From the NCBI GenBank assembly GCA_964615365.1, contig CAZTOU010000013.1, positions 53,693 to 117,692 of the forward strand: a DNA stretch of 64,000 nt, given 5' to 3'. The notes beneath the pieces were generated by a model. The model was not told where the DNA came from. It searched no databases and worked only from the letters and a program-made list of their open reading frames with translations. Shown here in pieces: positions 34,295-42,280 of this stretch (the stretch's first letter is position 1; every line of letters begins with the position of its first letter). The DNA comes from CAVXZE01 sp964615365 (GTDB lineage: Bacteria > Myxococcota_A > UBA9160 > UBA6930). Both the position numbers and the translations under genes were made by a program.

Positions 34295-34921
34295 ATGAAT
34301 CCTTTCGAACGGCTGCTCTCGAGAGTCGTCAGCTTCAGACAGGAGTGCCACAGGGATCTTCCAGGTACTGCGCGAGAGATCGGTGCCCTCTTTCTGGACG
34401 ACCATGTAGGACAGCGCGTCTCTCAGGTGCTCCAGGACCCGTTCTTCCCGTTCACTCTCTTCTGCAGATACCACCTGTGGCCTCTCGGCGAGGCGGGCAT
34501 TGATGTGTCCAGGACAGCCCGGGACCTGGGCCTGCTCGCCGGGATGTTTCTGAAGATCAGGGCAGATATCGACAGGAATTTCGATCCCGCCCGGGTGACC
34601 TGCGTCGATCTGCGAGGAGATGCCCTGCAGGAAGTACCGCCCGATGAATGGTGCAGCCTCTGCGGCGAGTGCTGTCACCTTACAGGCACCGTGCCCGACC
34701 CTCCGAAGTCCGTCAGGTACCCTGGGTACTGGTATCGATACATCGCTGGAGATGGCCCGCTGCTGCAGAAGTTCTGCCCCTTTCTGTTCGAACTCCCCCC
34801 TCAGAAGCTCTTCTTCTGCGCCATCCACGAAATCAAGCCACTGACCTGTCGCGCCTACGGAAGAAGTAACTGCGACCAGAGACATCCTGGCATGGCTCTA
34901 GAGGGCCATTCTGCGATCTGA
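34295..34921 (+). CDS. YkgJ-family cysteine-cluster protein
   Basis: A 208-residue protein with the metal-chelating YkgJ pattern: WCSLCGECCHL (CxxCxxCC), then KFCPFLFE, FFCAIHE and KPLTCRAYGRSNC. The family is thought to bind zinc or iron-sulfur; function is poorly known. The N-terminal half (LDDHVGQRVSQVLQDPFFPFTLFCRYHLWPL; only its hydrophobic character matters) is helical. ATG 34295 directly follows AGGGGGG. Codon usage is visibly less G/C-biased than the surroundings, which may mean a recent arrival. It stands alone between a PEP-CTERM gene and an acyl-CoA synthetase gene. Confidence 0.82.
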   Translation: MNPFERLLSRVVSFRQECHRDLPGTAREIGALFLDDHVGQRVSQVLQDPFFPFTLFCRYHLWPLGEAGIDVSRTARDLGLLAGMFLKIRADIDRNFDPARVTCVDLRGDALQEVPPDEWCSLCGECCHLTGTVPDPPKSVRYPGYWYRYIAGDGPLLQKFCPFLFELPPQKLFFCAIHEIKPLTCRAYGRSNCDQRHPGMALEGHSAI

Positions 34922-35050
34922 AAGGACCATCAGCCAGGCCCTCCCCCGGAGCCGACCGCTGTCGATCCTCAGCCCAACTGGCCTTTCCGTCCGGTGCTGG
35001 ATAGCGTGTAGCCCGCAGTTGGATCGCTGACCTGAAGCTGGCGGAGGCCC

Positions 35051-36520
35051 ATGCGGACGATGAGCTCGAACGAAGTGGATCTGGAAACCTTCTTCAATCC
35101 GGGGAGCGTTGCCGTCGTCGGCGTTTCGAGGAGGGTCGGCGCTTTCGGCGGCGCGCTGTTCCTGCGGCAGTACCGCGCGGCTGGCTTCAAGGGAGCGCTG
35201 TATCCGATCCACCCCGAGGCGGACGAGATCGACGGCCTGAGAGCCTATCCGAGCCTTTCTGCCCTTCCCGAGGTGCCAGGATTGGTGATCCTGGCGGTGA
35301 AGGCGGAGATGGCTGCTCCGGTTCTGGAAGAATGCGCGCGCATCGGCGCGCGCCACATCCACATCTTTGCCTCCGGCTTCAGCGAGATCGGCACACGGGA
35401 GGGGATCGAGCGCGAACGGTGGGTCACCGAGTTCGCCAAGCAGAAGGGACTTCGGGTCATCGGCCCCAACTGCATGGGCCCCTACTGTCCCTCGTCCGGG
35501 CTCACCGCGTGGGGTGCGATACCGGGGAAGCCCGGTCCCGTCGGCGTGGTCTCCCAGAGCGGCGCCATCACGCAACGCCTCACCGAGTACCTGTATTCGC
35601 TGGGAATCGGAACCGAGAAGGCGGTGAGCATGGGAAACGCCGCCGTCCTGGACAGTCCCGACTACCTCGAGTTCATGGGGGAGGACGACCAGATCCAGAC
35701 CATCGCCATGTACCTGGAAGGCGTCGGGGACGGCCGACGCCTCCTTCGTCTCGCGCGCCAAATCTGCAAGAAGAAGCCGATCGTGATCTGGAAGGGGGGA
35801 GAGAGCGAGATCGGAGCGCGGACCGTCGCTTCACACACCGGCTCGATGGCTGGCGAGCGGCGACTCTGGGACGGCTTGCTTCGTCAGACGGGTGCCGTTC
35901 AGGCCCGCTCCATGAACGAGTGGGCCGATGCGATCCTCGCCCTCTGCTTCCTGCCCGCGCCTGAAGGCAAGGGCGTGTTCCTGATTGGAGGTGGCGGCGG
36001 ATCCAGCGTCTCCAACAGCGACATGTGCGTGGACCAGGGACTGGAAGTGCCGCGACTCTCCGAGGAGACCATGAACCGACTGCGCGACAGCGTACCGATC
36101 GCAGGCTCGATCGCCGGAAACCCCCTCGACTCCTGGCGGATCTTCGACGATCCCGAGTACCTCCGAGAGATCCTCGAACTCGCCTACGCCGACCCGAACG
36201 TGTCGATGGTGATGGTCGATCGACTGGTTCCCCGGGCGGCCTTCCACATGACCGGCGACGCCTCTCTGACCCCGGAAGTCCTGGACTTCGTCACTCAGAG
36301 CGAGAAGCCGACCGTCTTCACCATCGACTACGAAGGCGGGGATGATGAATTGACGGCCAGGGGTACTGCGCTGCGCGCGGAGCTGTGCCGGGCGGGGATC
36401 CCGGCCTATCCGTCGCTTCGGCGGGCGGCGTGGGCCCTGGCGCGGCTTCACGACTACTCTGCCCACCGCTCGACGCGCTCTGCGGCACCGGATGGCGGGG
36501 AGCCTGCGCGATTCCACTGA
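35051..36520 (+). CDS. NDP-forming acyl-CoA synthetase, CoA-binding/ligase (alpha-type) protein
   Basis: A 489-residue protein of the acetate-CoA ligase (ADP-forming) group without the ATP-grasp domain. It has an N-terminal CoA-binding Rossmann domain (FFNPGSVAVVGVSRR, YPIHPEADEIDG, IFASGFSE, RVIGPNCMG), then GVVSQSGAITQRL and the ligase-CoA domain (SHTGSMAGERRLWDGLLRQTGAV, FLIGGGGGSSVSNSD). The beta (ATP-grasp) subunit is not adjacent, so it may be encoded elsewhere. It would interconvert acyl-CoA and acid with ATP. ATG 35051 and 35060 are both possible; GGAGG lies three and twelve bases upstream respectively. No clear operon. Confidence 0.88.
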   Translation: MRTMSSNEVDLETFFNPGSVAVVGVSRRVGAFGGALFLRQYRAAGFKGALYPIHPEADEIDGLRAYPSLSALPEVPGLVILAVKAEMAAPVLEECARIGARHIHIFASGFSEIGTREGIERERWVTEFAKQKGLRVIGPNCMGPYCPSSGLTAWGAIPGKPGPVGVVSQSGAITQRLTEYLYSLGIGTEKAVSMGNAAVLDSPDYLEFMGEDDQIQTIAMYLEGVGDGRRLLRLARQICKKKPIVIWKGGESEIGARTVASHTGSMAGERRLWDGLLRQTGAVQARSMNEWADAILALCFLPAPEGKGVFLIGGGGGSSVSNSDMCVDQGLEVPRLSEETMNRLRDSVPIAGSIAGNPLDSWRIFDDPEYLREILELAYADPNVSMVMVDRLVPRAAFHMTGDASLTPEVLDFVTQSEKPTVFTIDYEGGDDELTARGTALRAELCRAGIPAYPSLRRAAWALARLHDYSAHRSTRSAAPDGGEPARFH

Positions 36521-36629
36521 TCGCGACCACACGCTTCTCGAAGTGAGCGCGTTCCACGGAGTCACCACCCTCCGGCGGGCGGCCGCGAATCTGTGACGCA
36601 AACTGCAGACGGCTACCACCTATCTCCAG

Positions 36630-37295
36630 ATGCAGTGGACCACCCGGATCGCGCGGTTGTGCCTCACGGCCCTGCTCCTCCTCGGGCTGTTCGCCGCTCC
36701 CAGCTCAGCCTCGATCATCGTCGAGGACACGTTTCCGACCGGCCAGGGCTTCGTCGTCTTCGGATTCGACCCTGATGCGCCCGAGCTTCCGCCCTTCGGG
36801 AGATCACCGGGGCGCGCCTACGAGTTCCGGACGAACGATGCCGTCGAGCTCGACGCGATCGAGGTCGCGCTCAATCTGTACGCGGGAGCGAACGAGGTCG
36901 ATATCTCGCTGCACGACGCAGAGCCGTACTTCGACAAGGTTCGACCCGGGTCCGTGATCGAGACCTTTCATCTCAGTGGCGCCCTCGCTGCGGAAACCCA
37001 GACGTTCACCCTCCAGTCTCTCCTCCAGCCCACGCTTGCGGCGGATACGAGCTACTTCCTCTCCGTCACCACGGAAGAGACGTTCGGTGAGCAGGTGATC
37101 CGCTGGGCGGCCGGCGACCCGTCGGACAGCGGATTCGTTCGCGCCTACATGAGGGCAGACCGCTCCTGGGACACCTACGTGTTCACGACGTTCCCGCGAG
37201 CCGCCTTTCGGGTGATCGCGGTGCCCGAGCCCTCGACGATGCTCTTGCTCGCGCTCGGCCTTGCGTGCCTCTCGCGGGTCGCGCCCGTCCGATAG
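36630..37295 (+). CDS. PEP-CTERM sorting-domain protein
   Basis: A 221-residue exported protein with a signal peptide (IARLCLTALLLLGLFAAPSSASA-like core, residues 6-28) and a C-terminal PEP-CTERM tail (VPEPSTMLLLALGLACLS then Arg). The body is beta-rich: YEFRTNDAVELDAIEVALNLYAGAN, EVDISLHDAEP, TFTLQSLLQPTLAADTSYFLSVTTEE. This pattern is common in PEP-CTERM proteins with a choice-of-anchor domain. No enzyme motif. The ribosome site is weak. Presumably exported to the envelope or matrix and processed by an exosortase encoded elsewhere. Confidence 0.8.
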   Translation: MQWTTRIARLCLTALLLLGLFAAPSSASIIVEDTFPTGQGFVVFGFDPDAPELPPFGRSPGRAYEFRTNDAVELDAIEVALNLYAGANEVDISLHDAEPYFDKVRPGSVIETFHLSGALAAETQTFTLQSLLQPTLAADTSYFLSVTTEETFGEQVIRWAAGDPSDSGFVRAYMRADRSWDTYVFTTFPRAAFRVIAVPEPSTMLLLALGLACLSRVAPVR

Positions 37296-37389
37296 CGAAC
37301 GGGACAGCCCCAGGGGGCATCCGACGCCAGATCGTCGAGAGCCAGCCCCTCAGCTAGACGCGGGCCGCTTCCCGCTCATCTCCCGAGGC

Positions 37390-37426
37390 TTGACGAATAT
37401 ATGGCAATATGGCAATATGAGAATTA
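37390..37426 (+). promoter_or_regulatory. Promoter with direct repeats upstream of the ArsR gene
   Basis: TTGACG (37390-37395), 17 bases, then CAATAT (37413-37418) form a sigma-70-like promoter. The spacer and -10 consist of near-perfect tandem repeats ATATGGCA/ATATGGCA/ATATG (from about 37399 to 37419). The ATG at 37427 is only eight bases after the -10, so transcripts may be nearly leaderless. The repeats overlap the promoter, as expected for autoregulation by the ArsR protein. Inference only. Confidence 0.45.
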
Positions 37427-37756
37427 ATGACTACGTTTTTCAACGAGAAGCTTTATCAAAAGCGGGCGGAGATCATGAAGGCGCTGGCGCACCCGAGCCG
37501 CCTCTTCATCGTCGACGTCTTGAACGAGCGCGGTGAGCTCTGTGTCTGCGAGATCATGGAGGCCGTCGGCAGTGATCAATCGACGGTATCCAAGCATCTC
37601 AGCATCATGAAGCAGTCCGGCATCATCGACTACCGCCGGGAGGGAAGGAACTCCATGTACCGCCTGGCGCGGCCCTGCGTGCTCAACTTCATCACCTGCA
37701 TCGAGGAGGTGATGAAGGAGAACCTGAAGGAGCAGCGGGAGCTTCTCGCGTCCTAG
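37427..37756 (+). CDS. ArsR-family (SmtB/ArsR) metalloregulator
   Basis: A 109-residue winged-helix repressor. The family signature is clear: MKALAHPSRLFIVDVL, ELCVCEIMEAVGSDQSTVSKHLSIMKQSGII and YRREGRNSMYRLARPCVLNF. The CVCE pair in the recognition-helix region and Cys in RPCVLNFITC are candidate metal(loid) ligands, like the ELCVCDL motif of ArsR. It would leave its operator on binding arsenite, antimonite or another thiophilic ion. Start ATG 37427 fits the family's N-terminal length, though there is no ribosome site (see the promoter entry). It leads an operon with the permease and disulfide protein downstream. Confidence 0.9.
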   Translation: MTTFFNEKLYQKRAEIMKALAHPSRLFIVDVLNERGELCVCEIMEAVGSDQSTVSKHLSIMKQSGIIDYRREGRNSMYRLARPCVLNFITCIEEVMKENLKEQRELLAS

Positions 37757-37823
37757 CAGGTTCTCGCTGGCTTCGATTCGCCCCTCGCTTCCCGGTCGTT
37801 CTCCGACAGGTGATGAAACCGAC

Positions 37824-38993
37824 GTGAAAGAGAGAACCAAGCTCATCCTGCTCGTGGTCGCTTTCGCGGTCGCGTACTTCGTGCCGGTGGCGCATCCCCG
37901 GTTTCAGAGCGCTCTCGTCGAGGCCTTCTACATGACGAGGGAGTACGCGCGGCAGCACGTGCTGTTCTGTCTGGTCCCCGCCTTCTTCATCGCCGGCGCG
38001 ATCGCCTGCTTCGTCTCGCAGGCGGCGGTGACCCGGTACTTCGGGGCCCGGGCGAACAAGGTGCTGGCATACGGTGTCGCTTCGGTGTCGGGCAGCATCC
38101 TCGCCGTCTGCTCCTGCACGGTACTGCCGCTCTTCGCCGGGATCCGTAGCCGCGGAGCCGGCCTCGGTCCAGCGATCGCGTTCCTCTATTCCGGGCCCGC
38201 CATCAACGTGCTCGCCATCATCCTCACCGCGCGGGTGCTCGGCTGGGAGCTGGGAGTCGCCCGAGCCGTCGGGGCGATCGTCTTCGCGGTCGTGATCGGG
38301 CTGATCATGGCGGGGCTCTACCAGAGAGACGAAGGGGAACGCGATGCATCGGTCGCTCTGGGCGAAGAGCCGGACGAGGGGCGGCCGCTTTCAAAGACGG
38401 CTCTCTACTTCGCGACGATGGTCCTGATCCTGGTCTTTGCCGCCTGGCAGAAGCCCGCCGAGCCCACGGCGTTCTGGGATGCCGTCTACGCCGTCAAATG
38501 GCCCGCGGCGGTCGGACTGCTGGCAATCCTCGCTCTCATGCTGTGGCGCTGGTTTACGAGGGACGAGCTCAGTGAGTGGGTCGACGCCTCGTGGGATTTC
38601 GTCAAGCAGATCGTCCCCCTGCTCTTCGCGGGCGTCCTCGCTGCCGGGCTCTTGATGGGGCGACCGGGCAGTGATGCCGGTCTCATTCCGTCGAGCTATG
38701 TCGCGGAGTTGGTGGGAGGGAACTCCGTCTGGGCGAATCTCGTCGCCTCGGTCGCGGGAGCGTTCATGTACTTCGCCACCTGCACCGAGGTTCCGATCCT
38801 CGAGGGACTGCTCGGCAGCGGGATGGGTCGTGGCCCGGCACTGGCGCTGCTGCTCGCAGGCCCCGCCCTGAGCCTGCCGAGCTTGATCGTGATCCGGAGC
38901 GTGATCGGGACGGAGAAGACGGTCGTCTACGGCGCGCTGGTCGTGGTCATGGCGACGCTGTGCGGAATGATCTACGGCGCTCTCCCGAGCTGA
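37824..38993 (+). CDS. ArsP/UPF0718-type permease
   Basis: A 389-residue polytopic membrane protein of the DUF318/ArsP permease family. About eight to ten hydrophobic segments are visible in two halves. Each half has the family Cys/charge motif: AVCSCTVLPLFAGI followed by YSGPAINVLAI in the first, and FATCTEVPILEGLLGSGMG then LLLAGPALSLPS in the second. ArsP exports trivalent organoarsenicals; other members are uncharacterised. GTG 37824 starts 67 bases after the ArsR stop. With ArsR upstream and a CxxC thioredoxin-like protein downstream this is a common gene trio, probably for thiophilic toxicants. Confidence 0.9.
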   Translation: MKERTKLILLVVAFAVAYFVPVAHPRFQSALVEAFYMTREYARQHVLFCLVPAFFIAGAIACFVSQAAVTRYFGARANKVLAYGVASVSGSILAVCSCTVLPLFAGIRSRGAGLGPAIAFLYSGPAINVLAIILTARVLGWELGVARAVGAIVFAVVIGLIMAGLYQRDEGERDASVALGEEPDEGRPLSKTALYFATMVLILVFAAWQKPAEPTAFWDAVYAVKWPAAVGLLAILALMLWRWFTRDELSEWVDASWDFVKQIVPLLFAGVLAAGLLMGRPGSDAGLIPSSYVAELVGGNSVWANLVASVAGAFMYFATCTEVPILEGLLGSGMGRGPALALLLAGPALSLPSLIVIRSVIGTEKTVVYGALVVVMATLCGMIYGALPS

Positions 38994-39016
38994 GAGAAGA
39001 GAGAGGCTTCAACTCC

Positions 39017-39250
39017 ATGCAAATCGAGATATTCGGACCGGGCTGTGCGAAGTGCGAGAAGACCGCGCGCGAGGTCGAAAGAGTGGTGAAGGAGCTCGGC
39101 GTCGACGCGACGGTCGAGCACGTGACCGAGATGAGCGAGATCGTCGAGCGAGGCGTGATGCTGACGCCTGCGGTCTTCGTCGACGGAGACAAGAAGATCG
39201 AGGGCAAGGTGCCCAAGGCCTCCGACGTCGAGTCCTGGCTTCGCTCCTGA
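39017..39250 (+). CDS. Redox-active disulfide protein (thioredoxin-like, MTH895 type)
   Basis: A 77-residue mini-thioredoxin. MQIEIFGPGCAKCEKTAREV contains the CAKC active site (Cys10, Cys13), and VMLTPAVFVDGDKKIEGKVP contains the cis-Pro loop (TPAV). Such proteins regularly follow ArsP-like permeases. It could reduce a metal(loid) or a disulfide in the permease or regulator. ATG 39017 is the family-consistent start, 23 bases after the permease stop; an earlier frame at 38960 would overlap it. Confidence 0.9.
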   Translation: MQIEIFGPGCAKCEKTAREVERVVKELGVDATVEHVTEMSEIVERGVMLTPAVFVDGDKKIEGKVPKASDVESWLRS

Positions 39251-39281
39251 ACTCCGCGTCTCCCAGGCTCCTGGAACACGC

Positions 39282-39701
39282 TCAGCAGGATGCTGCAGAT
39301 TGATCCCGCAGCAAGCCTCGGCGGTACCAGCCTGCGGCGGCGACCGTGTTCAGCACGAGGCCGTAGACATTGATGCCGACCGCGAGGATCCACGCGACCG
39401 GGCCGTGATAGCCGGCGAGACCGCTTTCGAGATAGGTAGCGACGTGCTGCCAGATGCCTCCATACGCGAAGACGACCACGGAGAGCCCCATCAGCCCCCT
39501 GTAGAGCCAACCGCGATGGAACCTCCCCCAGCCGGAGATCAGGAAGGCGGCGTAGATCACCATCATGGCTCCGCCGAGGGCCGGCGTCGTCGTCGAGAGC
39601 TGCGGCAGGCCCGCGTGGACGCGGATGGCGCTGACGACGTTGTATGCCAAGCCGGCGAGTGCGTAGCTGACCTGAAGCTTGAGAAGGAGCGCGAGCCGCA
39701 T
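39282..39701 (-). CDS. Four-helix integral membrane protein of unknown function
   Basis: A 139-residue membrane protein with four hydrophobic segments (about residues 5-22, 40-60, 70-88 and 104-124). ATG 39701 is preferred to the 39788 frame because GGGAAGGGA lies just upstream and the extension would run into the neighbouring SDR gene. I recognise no family or catalytic motif; a single His in YGGIWQHVATYL sits near the third helix. It converges on the disulfide-protein gene and follows the SDR gene on the minus strand, possibly in one transcript. Confidence 0.68.
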   Translation of the reverse strand: MRLALLLKLQVSYALAGLAYNVVSAIRVHAGLPQLSTTTPALGGAMMVIYAAFLISGWGRFHRGWLYRGLMGLSVVVFAYGGIWQHVATYLESGLAGYHGPVAWILAVGINVYGLVLNTVAAAGWYRRGLLRDQSAASC

Positions 39702-39765
39702 GAATCCCTTCCCGGGATGAAACCAGAGGATGGGGTGCGGTGTCCAGCCCGCGGCCTGCGCGTCG

Positions 39766-40515
39766 TCACAGCATCTGGATGCCGCCACTCACGGGGAGAT
39801 ACGCTCCGGTGACGAAGCGCGCCTCGTCCGAGGCCAGCATCACCACGACCCCCGCCACGTCCTCGGCGAGCGCGGCGCGGCGGAGCGGAGTCACGCGCGC
39901 CACGGCGTCCTTTGCCTCCTGGGGCTGGCCGGCCGTCGCGTCCGTCAGCGTCAGACCCGGCGACACCACGTTGACCCGGATTCCGGAAGGTCCCAGCTCC
40001 AGGGCCAGGGACTTCATGAAGGCGTCGAGGCCGCTCTTTGCGGTCGAGTGGGCGCAGAAGCCCCGTCCCGGCTGACGCGACAGCGCGCTGCTCACGGCGA
40101 CGATGCAGCCCCGCTCGCGCTCCAGCATGCGGGGGACGAAGACCTTGCAGGCGTGAAAGGCCGCCCCCAGCTCTCCCATCAGCTTGGCCTCGAAGTCCTC
40201 CCAGCGATGCTTCACGAACGGCGCCATGGAGAAGGAGACGTTCGCGTTCAGGACCAGTGTGTCGACCGGTCCCAGGGCCTCCTCCGCACCCTCCGCCAGG
40301 GCCGCGAGATCGGAGGGATCGCGCGCATCCCCCTGGAGCGAGACCGCCCTGCCTCCGGCCGCCGTGATGGCACTCACGACCTCACGGGCTGCCGCTTCGC
40401 TCTCGAAGTAGTTGACCCCGACCGCCGCCCCGTGGCGTGCCAGGGCCTTCGCCGTGGCCGCGCCGATCCCGCGGCTGGCGCCCGTGACGAGCGCCACTCG
40501 GTCCTCGAGTAGCAT
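39766..40515 (-). CDS. SDR-family protein with His replacing catalytic Tyr
   Basis: A 249-residue short-chain dehydrogenase/reductase fold. The NAD(P) site is TGASRGIG (11-18), LVLNANV corresponds to the usual NNAG region (altered), catalytic Ser is in VSSALS (142-143), and SPGLTLTDAT and GAYLPVSGGI complete the fold. The YxxxK motif reads HSTAK (His156-Lys160), so the proton-donating Tyr is missing. The usual Asn of NNAG is also shifted. Some SDR subgroups have this change and may be inactive or use another mechanism. ATG 40515 follows GGGAGGAAG. Confidence 0.88.
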   Translation of the reverse strand: MLLEDRVALVTGASRGIGAATAKALARHGAAVGVNYFESEAAAREVVSAITAAGGRAVSLQGDARDPSDLAALAEGAEEALGPVDTLVLNANVSFSMAPFVKHRWEDFEAKLMGELGAAFHACKVFVPRMLERERGCIVAVSSALSRQPGRGFCAHSTAKSGLDAFMKSLALELGPSGIRVNVVSPGLTLTDATAGQPQEAKDAVARVTPLRRAALAEDVAGVVVMLASDEARFVTGAYLPVSGGIQML

Positions 40516-40564
40516 GGCTTCCTCCCTGCGATCGCCGGTCACCGCAGCAGTCAAGAGAGACGGG

Positions 40565-41008
40565 CTACCGGCGAAGAGCGAGCCCGAACGTCCAGGTGCA
40601 GCTGAACCCCGACGGGTGGACGTACTTCGAGGAGCCGGTGCCGGTGGCGGCCGTGGCGGAGGTGAATTCGAGCTCCGCCCGGTTGGTCACCTTGCCGCCC
40701 TCGTCGTCGACGGGGACGGTGGTGGTGAAGGTGTATGTCCCCCCGGTCGCCGAGCCGGTGAGACGGCAGACCTCGACGGGCCTGCAGGTCATGCCCTCAC
40801 CGTAGGTCAGCGTCAGGCTGCCCGCGGACTCCTCGATCGTGAGCTCCCCGCCGCCGTTACCTCCCATCGGGCACGGTCCCACCGTCTTGCTGTTGCTTCG
40901 GGTGACCTGCCAGACCCCGGTCGGAACCGGATCTCCGGCGGACGCCGCCCAGCCGCCGAGCAGGATCACTCCGAGGACCGAACCACAGACCAGAGTACAC
41001 CGCTTCAT
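40565..41008 (-). CDS. Secreted hypothetical protein
   Basis: A 147-residue exported protein with a signal peptide (KRCTLVCGSVLGVILLGGWAASA, residues 2-24, predicted cleavage after ASA). The mature part is beta-rich and has several cysteines (PCPMGG, MTCRP, EVCRL, FSCTW), which could form disulfides in the periplasm. No family recognised. It precedes the SDR gene by 49 bases and follows lspA by 13 bases, on the same strand, so all three could be one transcript. Function unknown. Confidence 0.72.
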   Translation of the reverse strand: MKRCTLVCGSVLGVILLGGWAASAGDPVPTGVWQVTRSNSKTVGPCPMGGNGGGELTIEESAGSLTLTYGEGMTCRPVEVCRLTGSATGGTYTFTTTVPVDDEGGKVTNRAELEFTSATAATGTGSSKYVHPSGFSCTWTFGLALRR

Positions 41009-41021
41009 CCTTGCCTCCCTG

Positions 41022-41522
41022 TCAAGAGAATGCGTCCCCCGAGTCGCCCGGTCTACGCCAGAGCAGGAGCAGCAGAGCGACTCCGGCGACGATGGATACG
41101 TCTGCGAGGTTGAAGACTCCGGTTCGAAGGGAGCCGAGTCCGAAGCTGACGAAGTCGGTGACCGCGCCTTCGTGCAGGAGTCGATCGATCCAGTTCGATA
41201 GCCCCCCGCCGGCGACGAACGCCAAGCCGAGGAGGGACCAACCCGAGGAGATACCGGAGCGCAGGGCGACGACGCAGATGATCGCCAGCAGGACGGGAAC
41301 CAGTCCGAGGAAGATCAGCTGGCGCAGTCCGGGGGAGAGCCCGGCGCCGAGACTCAGGAATGCCCCCGGATTGGAGGCGAGCTCGAAGCGCACTGTATCG
41401 GCGGCCAGGGAGACGCCGGGGGAGCCCGTCAAGACGCTCTGGGCGATCTGCTTGGTGACGTGATCGCACCCCACGCAGGTGAGGAGCACGGCGAGGAAGA
41501 TCGACACTCGAAACCGCTTCAT
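41022..41522 (-). CDS. lspA: Lipoprotein signal peptidase (signal peptidase II)
   Basis: A 166-residue four-helix membrane aspartyl protease that removes signal peptides from prolipoproteins. Family landmarks are CDHVTK near the first helix, NPGAFLS, the catalytic Asp in GGLSNWIDRLLHEGAVTDFV and the second in FNLADVSI. The N-terminus itself looks like a lipoprotein-type segment ending in VGCD. Length is normal. The start is at ATG 41522 (upstream GGAGGGAAG). Substrates include the lipoprotein encoded at 53450. This may be an additional copy, since lspA more often sits beside ileS. Confidence 0.92.
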   Translation of the reverse strand: MKRFRVSIFLAVLLTCVGCDHVTKQIAQSVLTGSPGVSLAADTVRFELASNPGAFLSLGAGLSPGLRQLIFLGLVPVLLAIICVVALRSGISSGWSLLGLAFVAGGGLSNWIDRLLHEGAVTDFVSFGLGSLRTGVFNLADVSIVAGVALLLLLWRRPGDSGDAFS

Positions 41523-41725
41523 GCGAGCTTCCCTCCAGATCTCCTCACCGCCGCCGCGGAGCGGCGGCCCGGCGCAAGGCTAGCATCAGCTCGTCGTTCC
41601 GGTACCGGACCGTTCCACGGGGTCCTCCGCGCGCTCGCGAGTGGTACCATGGATCTTACCGGCGGATCGGGACGGAGACCGAGGCGATGACGGTTCGAGG
41701 AGGCGCGGCAACGGGAGTGGCATCG

Positions 41726-42280
41726 ATGCGGACCGGTGATGCGCTCCTGCTGGTCGACGTGCAGAACGACTTCTGTCCGGGAGGAGCTCTGCCCATCGAG
41801 GAAGGCGACCTCATCGTTCCGATCCTGAACCACTGGCTGCGGGCGGCGCGAGAGCGCGGCATCCCGGTATACGCGTCCCGCGACTGGCACCCGCGCGGCC
41901 ATTTGAGCTTCGTCGAAGCGGGCGGCCAGTGGCCGGCGCACTGCATCCAGGATACCGAGGGCGCTGCGTTCTGCGCCGATCTCGAGCTCCCCGATGACGT
42001 CGTGCTGGTCGCGAAGGGCAGTCGCTTCGATCTCGACCAGTACTCGGCCTTCCACGAGACGGGGCTCGAGGAGCAGCTCCGGCGCGATGGGGTGCGTCGC
42101 CTCTGGGTGGGCGGACTCGCGCTGGACGTCTGTGTTCGCGCCACGGTGCTCGACGCGCTCCGAGCCGGCCTGGAGGTCCGGGTGCTGGCGGACGCCACGC
42201 GCCCGGTCACCGTAGAGGAGGGTCGAAGAGCGCGAGGTGAGATGGAGGCGGCGGGCGCGATCCTCGAGGTCGAAGAGTGA
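41726..42280 (+). CDS. pncA: Nicotinamidase
   Basis: A 184-residue isochorismatase-fold enzyme that hydrolyses nicotinamide to nicotinate for NAD salvage. Catalytic Asp11 lies in LLVDVQNDF; the metal ligands are in SRDWHPRGH (Asp, His, His); the catalytic Lys is in VLVAKGSRFD and the nucleophilic Cys in GGLALDVCVRAT. ATG 41726 follows GGGAG; the in-frame ATG 41687 would add 13 residues without motif support. Its stop overlaps the pncB start (GTGA), so the two pathway enzymes are translationally coupled. Confidence 0.95.
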   Translation: MRTGDALLLVDVQNDFCPGGALPIEEGDLIVPILNHWLRAARERGIPVYASRDWHPRGHLSFVEAGGQWPAHCIQDTEGAAFCADLELPDDVVLVAKGSRFDLDQYSAFHETGLEEQLRRDGVRRLWVGGLALDVCVRATVLDALRAGLEVRVLADATRPVTVEEGRRARGEMEAAGAILEVEE

